A stretch of 64,000 nt of DNA from Nitrospiraceae bacterium. Its GTDB lineage: Bacteria > Nitrospirota > Nitrospiria > Nitrospirales > UBA8639. The position numbers and the translations under genes are program-made. The notes beneath the pieces are model-generated. The model was not told the DNA's origin. It saw only the letters and a list, made by a program, of their open reading frames with translations, and did not search any database. Positions 34,361-43,546 of this stretch are shown piece by piece. Location: assembly GCA_020632595.1 (NCBI GenBank), contig JACKFF010000006.1:186001-250000 (forward strand). Reading direction: 5' to 3'. The first letter of the stretch is position 1, and the number at the start of each line of letters is the position of its first letter.

Positions 34361-36862
34361 TCATAGGTCAACGGGGCGATCCCGGGGTGTCACATCGATT
34401 GGTTTTCTGCCCAGTAGGGGCGAGGCAGCCGGATCGAATACCCGATAGGCCAGTAATTTTACTCGGTCGTTCAGGAGGAACCATACCAGTGCGTAGCCCC
34501 AAACGAAGAGCGCCCAGCCCCAGCCAAGGGGCGTCATGAGCAACCCATACACGGCAATCAGCGTCGCCACGATTTGCGTGCCGAGCACGGCTACCCATAA
34601 AATCCGGGCAGGACGGATGGACCAGAATGGGCCGCGCGTGCGTGTGACGAAGATTGTCAGATGTCCCGCTACGGACAACTTCAGGTAAAGCAGCGATCGT
34701 ATGAAGTCACGGTCCAGGTCAAAAACGCGTTCGCCGAGATAAAACAGCCCGAACGATGCCACCACGCCCGTCACCCCCAGCACCGTCGCGATTCCAAGCA
34801 CCATGCGGATGTTCCAGGTCTCGGGCTTGTCCTTGTGGTGCACGTTGTCATAGGCAATGGACAGAATGGCGCCGTCGTTCAGTAATGCCAGCATCACGAT
34901 CATCACCGCCGTGACCGGATAGAAGTTGAATATCAGGATGGAGAGTGTCATGAGCAACAGGACACGAATCGTTTCGGTAATCCGATAGATGGCGTAGCTA
35001 TTCATCCGTTGAAAAATTTTCCGGCTTTCCTTGATCGCGTCGACAATAACGGACAGGCCGGGCGTCATGAGCACGATGGATGCCGCGGCGCGCGCGGCGT
35101 CCGTCGCGCCAGACACGGCAATACCGCAGTCGGCTTTTTTCAGCGCGGGAGCATCATTGACCCCATCTCCCGTCATGCCGACGATGTGGCCGCGTTGCTG
35201 CAGGACATCCACGATGTGAAACTTGTGTTCCGGAAACACCTGGGCAAAACCGTCTGCTTTTTCAATAGATTCGGCCAACGGTCCCGTTTCGTGATGTTTG
35301 GTGTCACCGAAGCCGCCGGCATCGAGGATGTTCGTCCCTAATCCCAATTTTGCGGCGGTTTCTCGGGCGATGGCCAGGGCATCGCCTGTTACCATCTTGA
35401 CGCTCACGCCCATCTGCCGGGCCGTGGCAATGGTAGCTTGTGCCTGCTCCCGGGGCGGATCAAATAATGGCAATACGCCGAGAAACTGCCATGGGCCTTC
35501 CTGATCAGCTCGGGCTACACCAAGGGAACGGAATCCGCGAGCTGCGAATTCATTGACCGCTTGGTCGACGGCAGGCGCCACCTGTGCGGAATTGGACGCT
35601 AAGGCCAGGATCACCTGCGGCGCGCCCTTGGTCACCTTGAAGGCCTTTCCATCCGCACTTTTGACGGTGGCCTCTGTGCGTTTGTGCACCGGGTCAAACG
35701 GCTGAAAATGCATCACCTGATAGCTATTCAAGTCCTGATTGTTTTTCAGGCCGCCCAGTACGGCCAGGTCGATCGTATCCTTATTCTCCGGACGTGAGGC
35801 CAGCGCGGCGTTGAGGATGACTTGATCGACGGGGATATCGTTGACACAGAAGGGATCACCAAGCGTCAGCTTGTTCTGCGTCAGCGTGCCGGTTTTGTCC
35901 GAGCACAGCACGTCTACACCGGCCAATTCCTCGATGGCCGCCAATCGGGTCACGATTGCCTCTTGTTTCGCCAGCAGGCGTGCACCAACAGCCATGGTCA
36001 CCGATAACACCGTCGGCATCGCCACTGGAATTGCGGCCACGGTCAACACCAGGGCAAATTGCAGCGTGGTGAGGATGGGGTCATCCCGGAAGAGCGCGAC
36101 CGTAATGATCACGGCCACCAGGCTGACCGCAAGGATGATCAGATAATTACCGATTTTCAGCACCGCGCGTTGAAAGTGACTGACCGTATGGGCCTCCTGC
36201 ACCAGTTGCGCTGTTTTTCCGAAGTACGTGTTCCGACCGGTCCCATAGACCAGTGCGTCGCTTTCACCCTGGCGGACAATGGACCCCGAAAACACTGCCT
36301 CGCCAGGGTTGCGCTCGGCGGGCAATGACTCGCCTGTTAATGCAGACTGATCCACTTCAACCGGATCTCCTGCCAGCAGGCGGGCATCCGCCGGCACAAT
36401 GTCGCCCAGACGAATGCGGATCACGTCGCCAGGCACCAACTCCCGCGCTGCCTGGGTGGACCAATTCCCATCTCGTTTCACTCTGGCCGTGTTTGCCAGC
36501 TTGGCCTTCAGGGCGGCGATAGCGTTGCCAGCCTGGTGTTCTTCCCAGAATCCGACTACAGCGTTCGTCAGAAGCAGAACCAGGATAATGAAAAAATCCG
36601 GCCAATGCCGTGCCACTGCCGAGAGAATCACTGCCGCTTCGATCATCCACGGAATGGGACCCCAAAAATAACTCAGGAATTTCAGAAACGGATTGATGGC
36701 CTTTTCCTCAATCTCATTGGGTCCATAATGGGCCAGTCGCTTTTGTGCCTCCGCCTGACTGAGACCCCCCGGCGACGACTTCAATTTCTTCTCCACTTCC
36801 GGCAGGGGCAATGTTTTCAGATCATCCTTCCCATTGGCCTGATCGTTGTTAGGTTTCATCAT
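34361..36862 (-). CDS. Plasma-membrane-type proton P-type ATPase (P-IIIA)
   Basis: ATP-driven cation pump of 833 aa, closest in motifs to plant/fungal proton ATPases and their bacterial relatives. The N-terminal cation ATPase domain has GLSQAEAQKRLAHYGPNEIEE, then the actuator SALTGES and the TM4 ion site AIPVAMPTVLSVTMAVGA. The phosphorylation site is CSDKTGTLTQNKL; KVTKGAPQVILAL and GMTGDGVNDAPALKKADCGI follow, then the C-terminal spans. ATG 36862 has AGGAGG 7 nt upstream. The 47 codons further upstream in frame belong to the dead SpoIIAA-like gene. Proton specificity is inferred. Roles in pH homeostasis or acid stress are likely. Confidence 0.92.
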   Translation of the reverse strand: MMKPNNDQANGKDDLKTLPLPEVEKKLKSSPGGLSQAEAQKRLAHYGPNEIEEKAINPFLKFLSYFWGPIPWMIEAAVILSAVARHWPDFFIILVLLLTNAVVGFWEEHQAGNAIAALKAKLANTARVKRDGNWSTQAARELVPGDVIRIRLGDIVPADARLLAGDPVEVDQSALTGESLPAERNPGEAVFSGSIVRQGESDALVYGTGRNTYFGKTAQLVQEAHTVSHFQRAVLKIGNYLIILAVSLVAVIITVALFRDDPILTTLQFALVLTVAAIPVAMPTVLSVTMAVGARLLAKQEAIVTRLAAIEELAGVDVLCSDKTGTLTQNKLTLGDPFCVNDIPVDQVILNAALASRPENKDTIDLAVLGGLKNNQDLNSYQVMHFQPFDPVHKRTEATVKSADGKAFKVTKGAPQVILALASNSAQVAPAVDQAVNEFAARGFRSLGVARADQEGPWQFLGVLPLFDPPREQAQATIATARQMGVSVKMVTGDALAIARETAAKLGLGTNILDAGGFGDTKHHETGPLAESIEKADGFAQVFPEHKFHIVDVLQQRGHIVGMTGDGVNDAPALKKADCGIAVSGATDAARAAASIVLMTPGLSVIVDAIKESRKIFQRMNSYAIYRITETIRVLLLMTLSILIFNFYPVTAVMIVMLALLNDGAILSIAYDNVHHKDKPETWNIRMVLGIATVLGVTGVVASFGLFYLGERVFDLDRDFIRSLLYLKLSVAGHLTIFVTRTRGPFWSIRPARILWVAVLGTQIVATLIAVYGLLMTPLGWGWALFVWGYALVWFLLNDRVKLLAYRVFDPAASPLLGRKPIDVTPRDRPVDL

Positions 36863-36905
36863 AGAAGTGCCTCCTGTGTTGCGATGACTCCCTTTCACAT
36901 CGCGG

Positions 36906-37267
36906 CTACGCTTCCTCCAACCACTGTCCTGCCTTAACGGCGTCGGCGTGATCCAAGTATCGAGGACCGGCGCTTTCGTGAATGGCTTGCAGAACGTCGC
37001 CATGTTGTGCTGTTATTTTTCCGCGACCATGGCCAATCGCTCAATGTTGGCGGCGTGTTCGACCTCGAACTTGAAGCCTTCCCATGCCGCACCGGTTTCT
37101 CAGCTGTGAAAGTTAGCCATATCGAACAACCCGCCCAATTTTCCATGCTGCCGGACGAGTCGACCAATTGCGGGCACAAATTCCTCATAATCCGTGCTGA
37201 CCTGCTTTTCGCTGACATGAACGGCGTGCACCCTTCCGTCTTTTTCTGTTTCGAGGTAAATGGCCAT
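36906..37267 (-). pseudogene. SpoIIAA-like (STAS-related) protein, inactivated
   Basis: The frame begins at 37267 with a SpoIIAA-like domain (VSTDYEEFVPAIGRLVRQHG, LGGLFDMANFH). It meets TGA at 37100-37102 where family members have Trp, continues in the same frame (GAAWEGFKFEVEHAANIERL), then meets TAA at 37013-37015, again where Trp is expected (AEK-stop-QHNMATFCKPFTKA). A frameshift near 36957 moves the end (YLDHADAVKAGQWLEEA) to another frame, ending at 36906. SpoIIAA-like proteins of this type are small soluble proteins of unclear function. It lies just upstream of the ATPase on the same strand. Confidence 0.78.
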
Positions 37268-37361
37268 AGGGAATTTCTTTTGTTCATGTCTGGTTTGTGA
37301 TCTTTGCAGGTTCAAGCCGGTGGATTTATCGACATGAGCGTAATTTTTGAGTTCAGAAAAC

Positions 37362-37517
37362 TCAAAGGACTGTTTCGGCATTGACGGGGGTGGCCATGGC
37401 TCTAAGCCATCGCCATGCGGCTTCATATTCGGCTTCAGGAATGTGTTTGACCTCCCCATGCACGAGATAGTTAACGATTTTTGACGATTCAGTCAGAAGG
37501 CGACTCTTACCCACCAT
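37362..37517 (-). CDS. Possible 51-aa small protein
   Basis: An ATG-initiated frame of 51 codons with protein-like composition (NYLVHGEVKHIPEAEYEAAW, RWLRAMATPVNAETVL). No ribosome-binding site is evident and no family is recognised. It may be an intact short gene, or the end of a decayed one, in the degraded stretch upstream of the ATPase. Confidence 0.3.
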   Translation of the reverse strand: MVGKSRLLTESSKIVNYLVHGEVKHIPEAEYEAAWRWLRAMATPVNAETVL

Positions 37518-37540
37518 GGCTAATCGTGTGATTTTTCAAT

Positions 37541-37744
37541 GAGGGTGCTCAATACCCCGCATATGAGTGAGAAAGGCTTCCAAATTCGCCCAGGCTGGAC
37601 AGGTTTTGGCATGGATCATCACTCCGGGTAATTTGCTATGCATCGCGTTGAAGGGATCGATCTCTCGGGCCCCGCCCTCAAAATCAGCCGATTCGAACGG
37701 ACCGTCGGGATGCCATCAGGTCGAAGTAGTTGGTGGGCGAGCAT
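37541..37744 (-). pseudogene. Possible remnant of a small unidentified gene
   Basis: ATG 37744 has a strong AGGAGG about 7 nt upstream, but its frame becomes implausible after about 27 codons. From about 37716 another frame reads as a convincing protein end (DPFNAMHSKLPGVMIHAKTC, PAWANLEAFLTHMRGIEHPH) up to TGA 37541. A single frameshift would join the two. I do not recognise the family. Confidence 0.35.
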
Positions 37745-37865
37745 TGGTTTTCCTCCTGTTATTAAGGCTTTGGTTGCCGTTCTCTTCCTGAAGCATGAGA
37801 TTGAGAACCCGTTGACGGATTGGCTTACGCTGGCATTGTACAGATGTTTTTTTCTTCGGAAAGGG

Positions 37866-38984
37866 CTATGGCCTAACTTGGCCGCCACTTCCGGCAGGCT
37901 CTGCTTTTCCAACCCTCTCAGTAAACAGAAATTGATTGACGCTTCCAGCCACCAGGTGCTGAATTAAGTTGTACATAATGATCGGCAACATCACTTGAGG
38001 ATGGTCAGCCAGAGCCATGGCCGCAAGAACCAGCCCTGTTCCGTTATTGTTCATCCCCAAGCCAAACATGAGTGCCGTCCGTTGGCCTGAGTCGATTTGC
38101 AAAATCAGGGCAAGCATCCACCCAAAGAAAAAGGCCAGACTGCATAGACTGATCGCAATGAACCACATCACAGACAGGAAATCCATATCCGGATGTGAGA
38201 TAGCCTTTGGTAAGGCAACGGAAGCGTTGGAATAGATCAACAGAAGTAAGACAATCGCATTCATCAGCTTAAGATACGGTTTGGTGGCCACCATTCGGTT
38301 CCGGCTCAGGAAAACCCGGAGGAGGATTCCCGCCCCAGAGGGAAAGATGACGCAGATGGCCAGAAACATCCCCGTCCCATGGGTGGCCAATTCATGCAGA
38401 TCTTCGGAATAATCGCCGGTGGTAATCGCGCCGACGGCATGCAAGATCGACGGAGTTGTGAGGGGACTGAGAAATGTTGTTGCGAGAACAAGGCCCAAAC
38501 TAATGGTCATGTTGCCATTGGCATTCTGGGTCCATGCTGTGGACGATCCCGCGATCGGCATTGAGGCGATCAGGGCTAGGCCAACCAGAATGTTTTGGGT
38601 CTCATCTAAATTGTGCCAGAATCCCATCACACGGCTGACCAGGAAGATGAATCCGAGTGGGACCAGCAAATTGGCTGCTACCCCAACCACCAGTATTTTC
38701 AGGTTTTGAGGGAGCTCTCGTAATCCTGCTAACTCGACGCCCATGCCGGCGTTAAATAGAAGGAACGCCAGCATGAGCATAGGAAGAGAGACGAGGGTTT
38801 GCTCTTGAAAGGCCTCGATCTGGCCCAGGGTGACATGGCGAATCCACAATCCCCACGCAGGCCACAGCCCTGCGATGACGTACCCGCCAAGGAGAAACCA
38901 GATGAAACGTTGATGGACGAATCGTGCGAATGAAATAATGAGATTCACATCGTCCTCAATCTGGAAGCCGGATACCTGACTCAA
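37866..38984 (-). CDS. BASS-family permease (sodium/bile acid symporter-like)
   Basis: A 372-aa membrane protein with about ten spans, of the bile acid:sodium symporter (BASS) superfamily. It shows the twofold pattern of the family: LPMLMLAFLLFNAGMGVELA and the crossover-like region LIASMPIAGSSTAWTQNANG in the first half, FGLGMNNNGTGLVLAAMALA in the second. The substrate is unknown; family members carry organic acids or sulfated compounds with sodium. The start is read as TTG 38984 without a good Shine-Dalgarno; GTG 38948 is an alternative. The gene seems monocistronic, in a region with decayed neighbours. Confidence 0.83.
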   Translation of the reverse strand: MSQVSGFQIEDDVNLIISFARFVHQRFIWFLLGGYVIAGLWPAWGLWIRHVTLGQIEAFQEQTLVSLPMLMLAFLLFNAGMGVELAGLRELPQNLKILVVGVAANLLVPLGFIFLVSRVMGFWHNLDETQNILVGLALIASMPIAGSSTAWTQNANGNMTISLGLVLATTFLSPLTTPSILHAVGAITTGDYSEDLHELATHGTGMFLAICVIFPSGAGILLRVFLSRNRMVATKPYLKLMNAIVLLLLIYSNASVALPKAISHPDMDFLSVMWFIAISLCSLAFFFGWMLALILQIDSGQRTALMFGLGMNNNGTGLVLAAMALADHPQVMLPIIMYNLIQHLVAGSVNQFLFTERVGKAEPAGSGGQVRP

Positions 38985-39137
38985 TAATTCTTTAAATTTT
39001 CCTCACAATCGGCGGAGCTGGGACGCTGACGCGTTAGGAGGCTAGCACCTTATTCCCCAAAAGGTTTGTCTTAACGGCAGAGGTGAGGGGTAAGTCATCG
39101 CTTTGGGAAAGGACTTGCCTGGAACGCGACGGTGTGT

Positions 39138-40781
39138 TCATCGCTGACCCTCAGGCATTGAGGGGAGATTGCCGAGTCTTTGGGTGAGGAGTAAATTTTC
39201 AGATGCATCGACCGGGCAGTCAATGATTGAAAGGGAATTGGAACTCAATGCTTTTCGCAGCACGGGGGCCAGTTCATCTGCCGATGTGATGCGATATCCT
39301 GTCGCACCAAAGCTTTCCGCGTATTTGACGATATCCATATTGTGAAATTCCACGTATGTCGATCTGCCGAATTGCTGCATTTGTTTCCACCGGATCAGGC
39401 CGAGACCGCCATCGTTGAAGATGAGCACTACAAAGGGGGTAGCCATGCGTACGGCGGTCTCCAATTCCTGCGAGTTCATCAGAAACCCTCCGTCACCGGT
39501 GACCGCCACGACCCGGCGGTCTGGGTGTGCCAATTTGGCTGCCACCGCGCCGGGCAGGGCAATGCCCATGGCGGCGAACCCGTTCGAGATGATGCAGGTG
39601 TTGGGAAGAAAGCATGGGAAGAGGCGCCCGAGCCAGACTTTGTGCGCCCCAACATCCGAGATCACGATATCATCGTGGGCCAGCGACGCACGCAGATCCG
39701 CAAGAATTCTTTGCGGTTTGAGGGGAAATGACCTGTCCTGACCGCCCTGTGCCAACTCATCACTGAGCATTTGGCGAAATCGTGAGGCGCGCGTCGCGGC
39801 GGGCACGTGGCCTCGATCCGTCAGTGCATCAAGTGACGAAGTGATCGTACCCACTACCCCGACCTCGACGATGTACGACGCGTCAACCTCAGCGGGCGAC
39901 ATGTCCACGTGCACAATTTTCTTGTCGCGATTGGGGTTCCATGCATGGGGCGCATATTCCACGATGTCATATCCAATCGCGATTACGACGTCGGCTTCCA
40001 GGAATTCGCAGTTCACATAGTCCATGGTCTCCAGTCCAATGGCACCGAGCGCGAGCGGGTGGGTATCGGGAATGGTGCCTTTGGCCATAAAGGTTGTGGC
40101 AACCGGAATGTTCAGCTTTTCAGCAAAGCGTACCAGGGCTTCGGAGGCATGTCCCCGAATGACGCCATTGCCCGCCAGCACGATCGGATGTCTGGCCTCC
40201 CTAATGATGCGTCGGGCCTTGTCGAGTTGTTCGAGGGCGGCCCCCCCGGGATGAACCCATTGCACGAGCAGGGGTTGGCCCTCGGTTTCCATCGAAGCGA
40301 TGTCTTCGGGGATTTCGATGTGTGTGGCGCCGGGTTTTTCGGACTGAGCCAGCTTAAAGGCCTTCCGAACAACTTCGGGAATGATGTCGGGTATGGGCAA
40401 GGTGGCATTCCACTTGGTCACCGGACGAAACAGTGAAACGATGTCAAGGTGCTGATGGGATTCCTTATGCAGCCGGTCCTGGTCGGCCTGGCCCGTCAGG
40501 GCGACGACGGGCGCTCGATCCATGGTGGCATCGGCCACGCCGCTGATAAGATTCGTTGCGCCCGGCCCCAACGTGGAGAGACACACGCCGGCTTTGCCGG
40601 TCAGCCGGCCGTACACATCGGCCATGAACGCTGCGCCCTGCTCATGGCGGGTCATGACGAAGCAGATGGAAGAGCCGATCAGCGCATCGAGGAGATCCAT
40701 ATTCTCCTCGCCCGGCACACCGAAGATATATTTCACGTCTTCGTTTTCCAAGCATTGTACGATAAGTTTGGCGGCTTTCAT
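39138..40781 (-). CDS. alsS: Acetolactate synthase, catabolic AlsS type
   Basis: Thiamine-diphosphate enzyme joining two pyruvates to 2-acetolactate plus CO2. The 547-aa protein has the catalytic glutamate in VMTRHEQGAAFMADVYGR (about residue 47), GVCLSTLGPGATNLISGVAD, a central nucleotide-fold domain, and the diphosphate/Mg motif TGDGGFLMNSQELETAVRMA followed by FNDGGLG. It resembles catabolic AlsS more than biosynthetic IlvB, and no small regulatory subunit (ilvN) or ilvC is nearby. Overflow of pyruvate to acetoin is plausible, but no acetolactate decarboxylase is visible. It follows glgP by 39 nt in the same direction. Confidence 0.88.
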   Translation of the reverse strand: MKAAKLIVQCLENEDVKYIFGVPGEENMDLLDALIGSSICFVMTRHEQGAAFMADVYGRLTGKAGVCLSTLGPGATNLISGVADATMDRAPVVALTGQADQDRLHKESHQHLDIVSLFRPVTKWNATLPIPDIIPEVVRKAFKLAQSEKPGATHIEIPEDIASMETEGQPLLVQWVHPGGAALEQLDKARRIIREARHPIVLAGNGVIRGHASEALVRFAEKLNIPVATTFMAKGTIPDTHPLALGAIGLETMDYVNCEFLEADVVIAIGYDIVEYAPHAWNPNRDKKIVHVDMSPAEVDASYIVEVGVVGTITSSLDALTDRGHVPAATRASRFRQMLSDELAQGGQDRSFPLKPQRILADLRASLAHDDIVISDVGAHKVWLGRLFPCFLPNTCIISNGFAAMGIALPGAVAAKLAHPDRRVVAVTGDGGFLMNSQELETAVRMATPFVVLIFNDGGLGLIRWKQMQQFGRSTYVEFHNMDIVKYAESFGATGYRITSADELAPVLRKALSSNSLSIIDCPVDASENLLLTQRLGNLPSMPEGQR

Positions 40782-40820
40782 GCGTGCTTTCCGGATTCAA
40801 TATCCTTAAAAATTTTTTGA

Positions 40821-43367
40821 TTAATGGTGCCAGAGAATGTGAGCCTCTTCCAGAGGAATCGCAACCCCGTCGCAGTGCGGAATCACACGCGCCGTATAAT
40901 CCGTTGCCGGGCGATTCGCAGGCACTGCTGCGCGGAAAACATGCCCCCCTACCGATCCGGGCAGTTGCCGGATGTTACTCATCTTCTGCCGGTGTGGACC
41001 GTCATCGTTGATACCGTCGGCATACAGTTCGACTCGCGCGGCATCTAGATCCAGATCGTCGAGATAGACCTGCACCTCAAAAATATGTTCTTCCCCCTGA
41101 GTCTCCACCTTCACGTCACCGAAGCGTAGCGCGGACCATTCATGTTCCAATGCCTGCCGCCACTTCAGTATCCGTTGGCCGGCAGCGCCATTTTCGGCGG
41201 CGCGTGCCCGATAGGCAGCTGCGGCCGGGAGATATCGTTGCTCGGTGTATTCGCGCACCGTGCGGTTTGCGGAGAAACGCGGGGTCAACCGCGCCATGCT
41301 CTCCCGCATCCGGTTGATCCATGCTTGGGGAATGCCGTTCTCGTCCCTGGTATAAAATTCTGGGATCACCTTCAGTTCGAGCAAATCATACAGCCCGTCG
41401 GCTTCAACCGCATCCCATGCCGGATTGTCGCCGTGCTCTTGTCCATCGCCTAAAGCCCACCCCACTTCCGGTGTGTAGGCTTCCGCCCACCACCCGTCCA
41501 ACACCGAGAGATTGAGTCCTCCATTGACCAACACCTTCATGCCGCTGGTTCCGCTTGCCTCCCAGGGGCGCCGTGGCGTGTTAATCCACACATCCACTCC
41601 CTGCACCAGCCGCTCGGTTAACAGCATGTCATAGTCGCTTAGAAAGATGATGTGGGGGCGGATCTCCGGCTGGCGGATGAACCTGATCCATTCATGGATC
41701 AAGGCCTGTCCTGCCCGGTCCTCAGGATGGGCTTTGCCAGCTATGATAAGCTGGACGGGGCGTTCCGGATTCGTCAGCAGGCTGTGCAAGCGTTGGGGGT
41801 TGTGCAGGAGCAGGTTTGGTCTCTTATAGGTTGCGAAGCGCCGCGCAAAGCCCAATGTCAACGAGTTGGGGTCAAAGAGATACTTCGCCGCTTCAATTGC
41901 TTCAGGCGATTCGCCTGAAGCGGCCAATTGCCTCGACAATCGCTCACGTGCATATGTCACAAGAGCCTGACTGGCGGCGATGCGAAATTGCCAAATGGTG
42001 GCGTCAGAGACCCGGCGCATGTCTTCCTCAAGGGTATCCGTCGTCCCCAGCCACCGCTCCTTTCCACAGATTTTCGTCCACAGTTCATCAGCCGGGGCTG
42101 AGTCCCATGTCGGCATGTGGACTCCGTTCGTTACATGTCCGACCGGTACTTCGTCTTCTGGCCAATGCGGAAAGAGCGGCGCAAAGAGATGCCGACTCAC
42201 TTTTCCATGCAAACGACTGACGCCATTCACCGCGCCGCTCCCTCGAATAGCCAGATAGGCCATGTTGAACGGTTCAGATGTGTCATGCGGGTTTTGACGG
42301 CCCAAGGCCAGCAGGTCATGAAGCGGAATTTTGAGCTTTTCCTTGGCATACCCATCGAGATATTGTTCAATGAGTGCCGGACTGAATCGGTCGAAGCCTG
42401 CGGCAACCGCGGTATGGGTGGTGAACAGGTTTCCTGCCCTGGTCACGGTCAGGGCCATGTCGAAGGGCTGCCCGGTCTCCTGCATAAAACTGCGGGCGCG
42501 TTCCAAGACCGCAAATGCCGCATGGCCTTCATTCAGATGACAGACTTCCGGTTGAATGCCCAGCGCCTTCAACAGGCGCCATCCCCCGATTCCGAGCAGC
42601 AATTCCTGCTGGAGGCGCAACTCCGGACCGCCCCCATACAGCTCGCTGGCAATTCCTCGATGAGCCGGAAAGTTCGCCGCATCATTGCTGTCCAGCAGAT
42701 AGAGCTTCACCCGGCCGATCTGGACCTGCCACGCGCGCAGCCAGATCGAGTATGCGGGTAAGGCGATCTCCAACCGCAACCATTCTCCATTTGATTGGCG
42801 CAAAGGGGTGATCGGCAACTGTCCGGGATCGTTGTAGGGGAAGAGGGCTTGTTGCGTCCCATTTTGATCGATCACCTGGCGAAAATACCCTTGTTGGTAG
42901 AGAAGTCCCACGCCCACCACCGGCACGCCCAGATCGCTGGCGGCTTTGAGTTGATCGCCGGCGACATTACCGAGTCCACCCGAATAGATGGGCAAGGCTT
43001 CGCTCACCATGAATTCCATGCTGAAATAGGCGGCGCAGGTCAGAGCCGTTTGCGAGTAATGCTGCTGAAACCAGGCGGGGGACTCTACTGCCTGCTGCCT
43101 GGTCTGTACCAGGCTATCAATGGTTTTTCGAAAACCGGAATCCGCCAGCACCTGTTTAATCCGGTCGTGCGAAACGGTCTGCAGGACAACCCAGGGGTTG
43201 TGTGTGATGTCCCATAATTCGGGATCAAGCTGTCGCCAGACTTCATCGGTCGCATGATTCCATGACGAGCGCATATCCAGGGCCAACTCGGTGAGGGAAT
43301 TGAAACCCTCGATTTCCTTGGGGAGAAAATTATCGAGGGGGTTGCTGCCACGGATTGGTTGGCTCAT
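40821..43367 (-). CDS. glgP: Alpha-glucan (glycogen) phosphorylase, DUF3417-containing GT35
   Basis: Releases glucose-1-phosphate from glycogen ends by phosphorolysis with pyridoxal phosphate. The 848-aa protein has the N-terminal DUF3417-type domain (LTELALDMRSSWNHATDEVW), then AAYFSMEFMVSEALPIYSGG and LNEGHAAFAVLERA. The PLP-lysine region is NTPRRPWEASGTSGMKVLVN, followed by GGLNLSVLDGWWAEAY. This is the shorter, archaeal/Thermotoga-like phosphorylase rather than the MalP type. AAGGAG precedes ATG 43367; the 36 codons upstream are not part of it. It lies between pgi and alsS in one leftward run, tying storage glucan to hexose phosphates. Confidence 0.94.
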   Translation of the reverse strand: MSQPIRGSNPLDNFLPKEIEGFNSLTELALDMRSSWNHATDEVWRQLDPELWDITHNPWVVLQTVSHDRIKQVLADSGFRKTIDSLVQTRQQAVESPAWFQQHYSQTALTCAAYFSMEFMVSEALPIYSGGLGNVAGDQLKAASDLGVPVVGVGLLYQQGYFRQVIDQNGTQQALFPYNDPGQLPITPLRQSNGEWLRLEIALPAYSIWLRAWQVQIGRVKLYLLDSNDAANFPAHRGIASELYGGGPELRLQQELLLGIGGWRLLKALGIQPEVCHLNEGHAAFAVLERARSFMQETGQPFDMALTVTRAGNLFTTHTAVAAGFDRFSPALIEQYLDGYAKEKLKIPLHDLLALGRQNPHDTSEPFNMAYLAIRGSGAVNGVSRLHGKVSRHLFAPLFPHWPEDEVPVGHVTNGVHMPTWDSAPADELWTKICGKERWLGTTDTLEEDMRRVSDATIWQFRIAASQALVTYARERLSRQLAASGESPEAIEAAKYLFDPNSLTLGFARRFATYKRPNLLLHNPQRLHSLLTNPERPVQLIIAGKAHPEDRAGQALIHEWIRFIRQPEIRPHIIFLSDYDMLLTERLVQGVDVWINTPRRPWEASGTSGMKVLVNGGLNLSVLDGWWAEAYTPEVGWALGDGQEHGDNPAWDAVEADGLYDLLELKVIPEFYTRDENGIPQAWINRMRESMARLTPRFSANRTVREYTEQRYLPAAAAYRARAAENGAAGQRILKWRQALEHEWSALRFGDVKVETQGEEHIFEVQVYLDDLDLDAARVELYADGINDDGPHRQKMSNIRQLPGSVGGHVFRAAVPANRPATDYTARVIPHCDGVAIPLEEAHILWHH

Positions 43368-43546
43368 GCTGGCTCCTTCAGCGGTGGCTCGCAGGAAATG
43401 GCCGGTTGCCCGGGAGAAGTCGGCAATGCACTCTGAAAGATCGGGAGAGCGGCTGGTTGCCCTGCGAGGGAACATACTGTTGCATGACTGACCATACAGC
43501 TACGATGTTCGCATGTGGGGATATTCCAATAATGCGCCACACTCAT

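Noticed and set aside
36863..37003. 47-codon in-frame extension of the P-type ATPase
   Set aside because: It is the 3' fragment of the SpoIIAA-like pseudogene (MATFCKPFTKAPV); the real ATPase start at 36862 has an AGGAGG.
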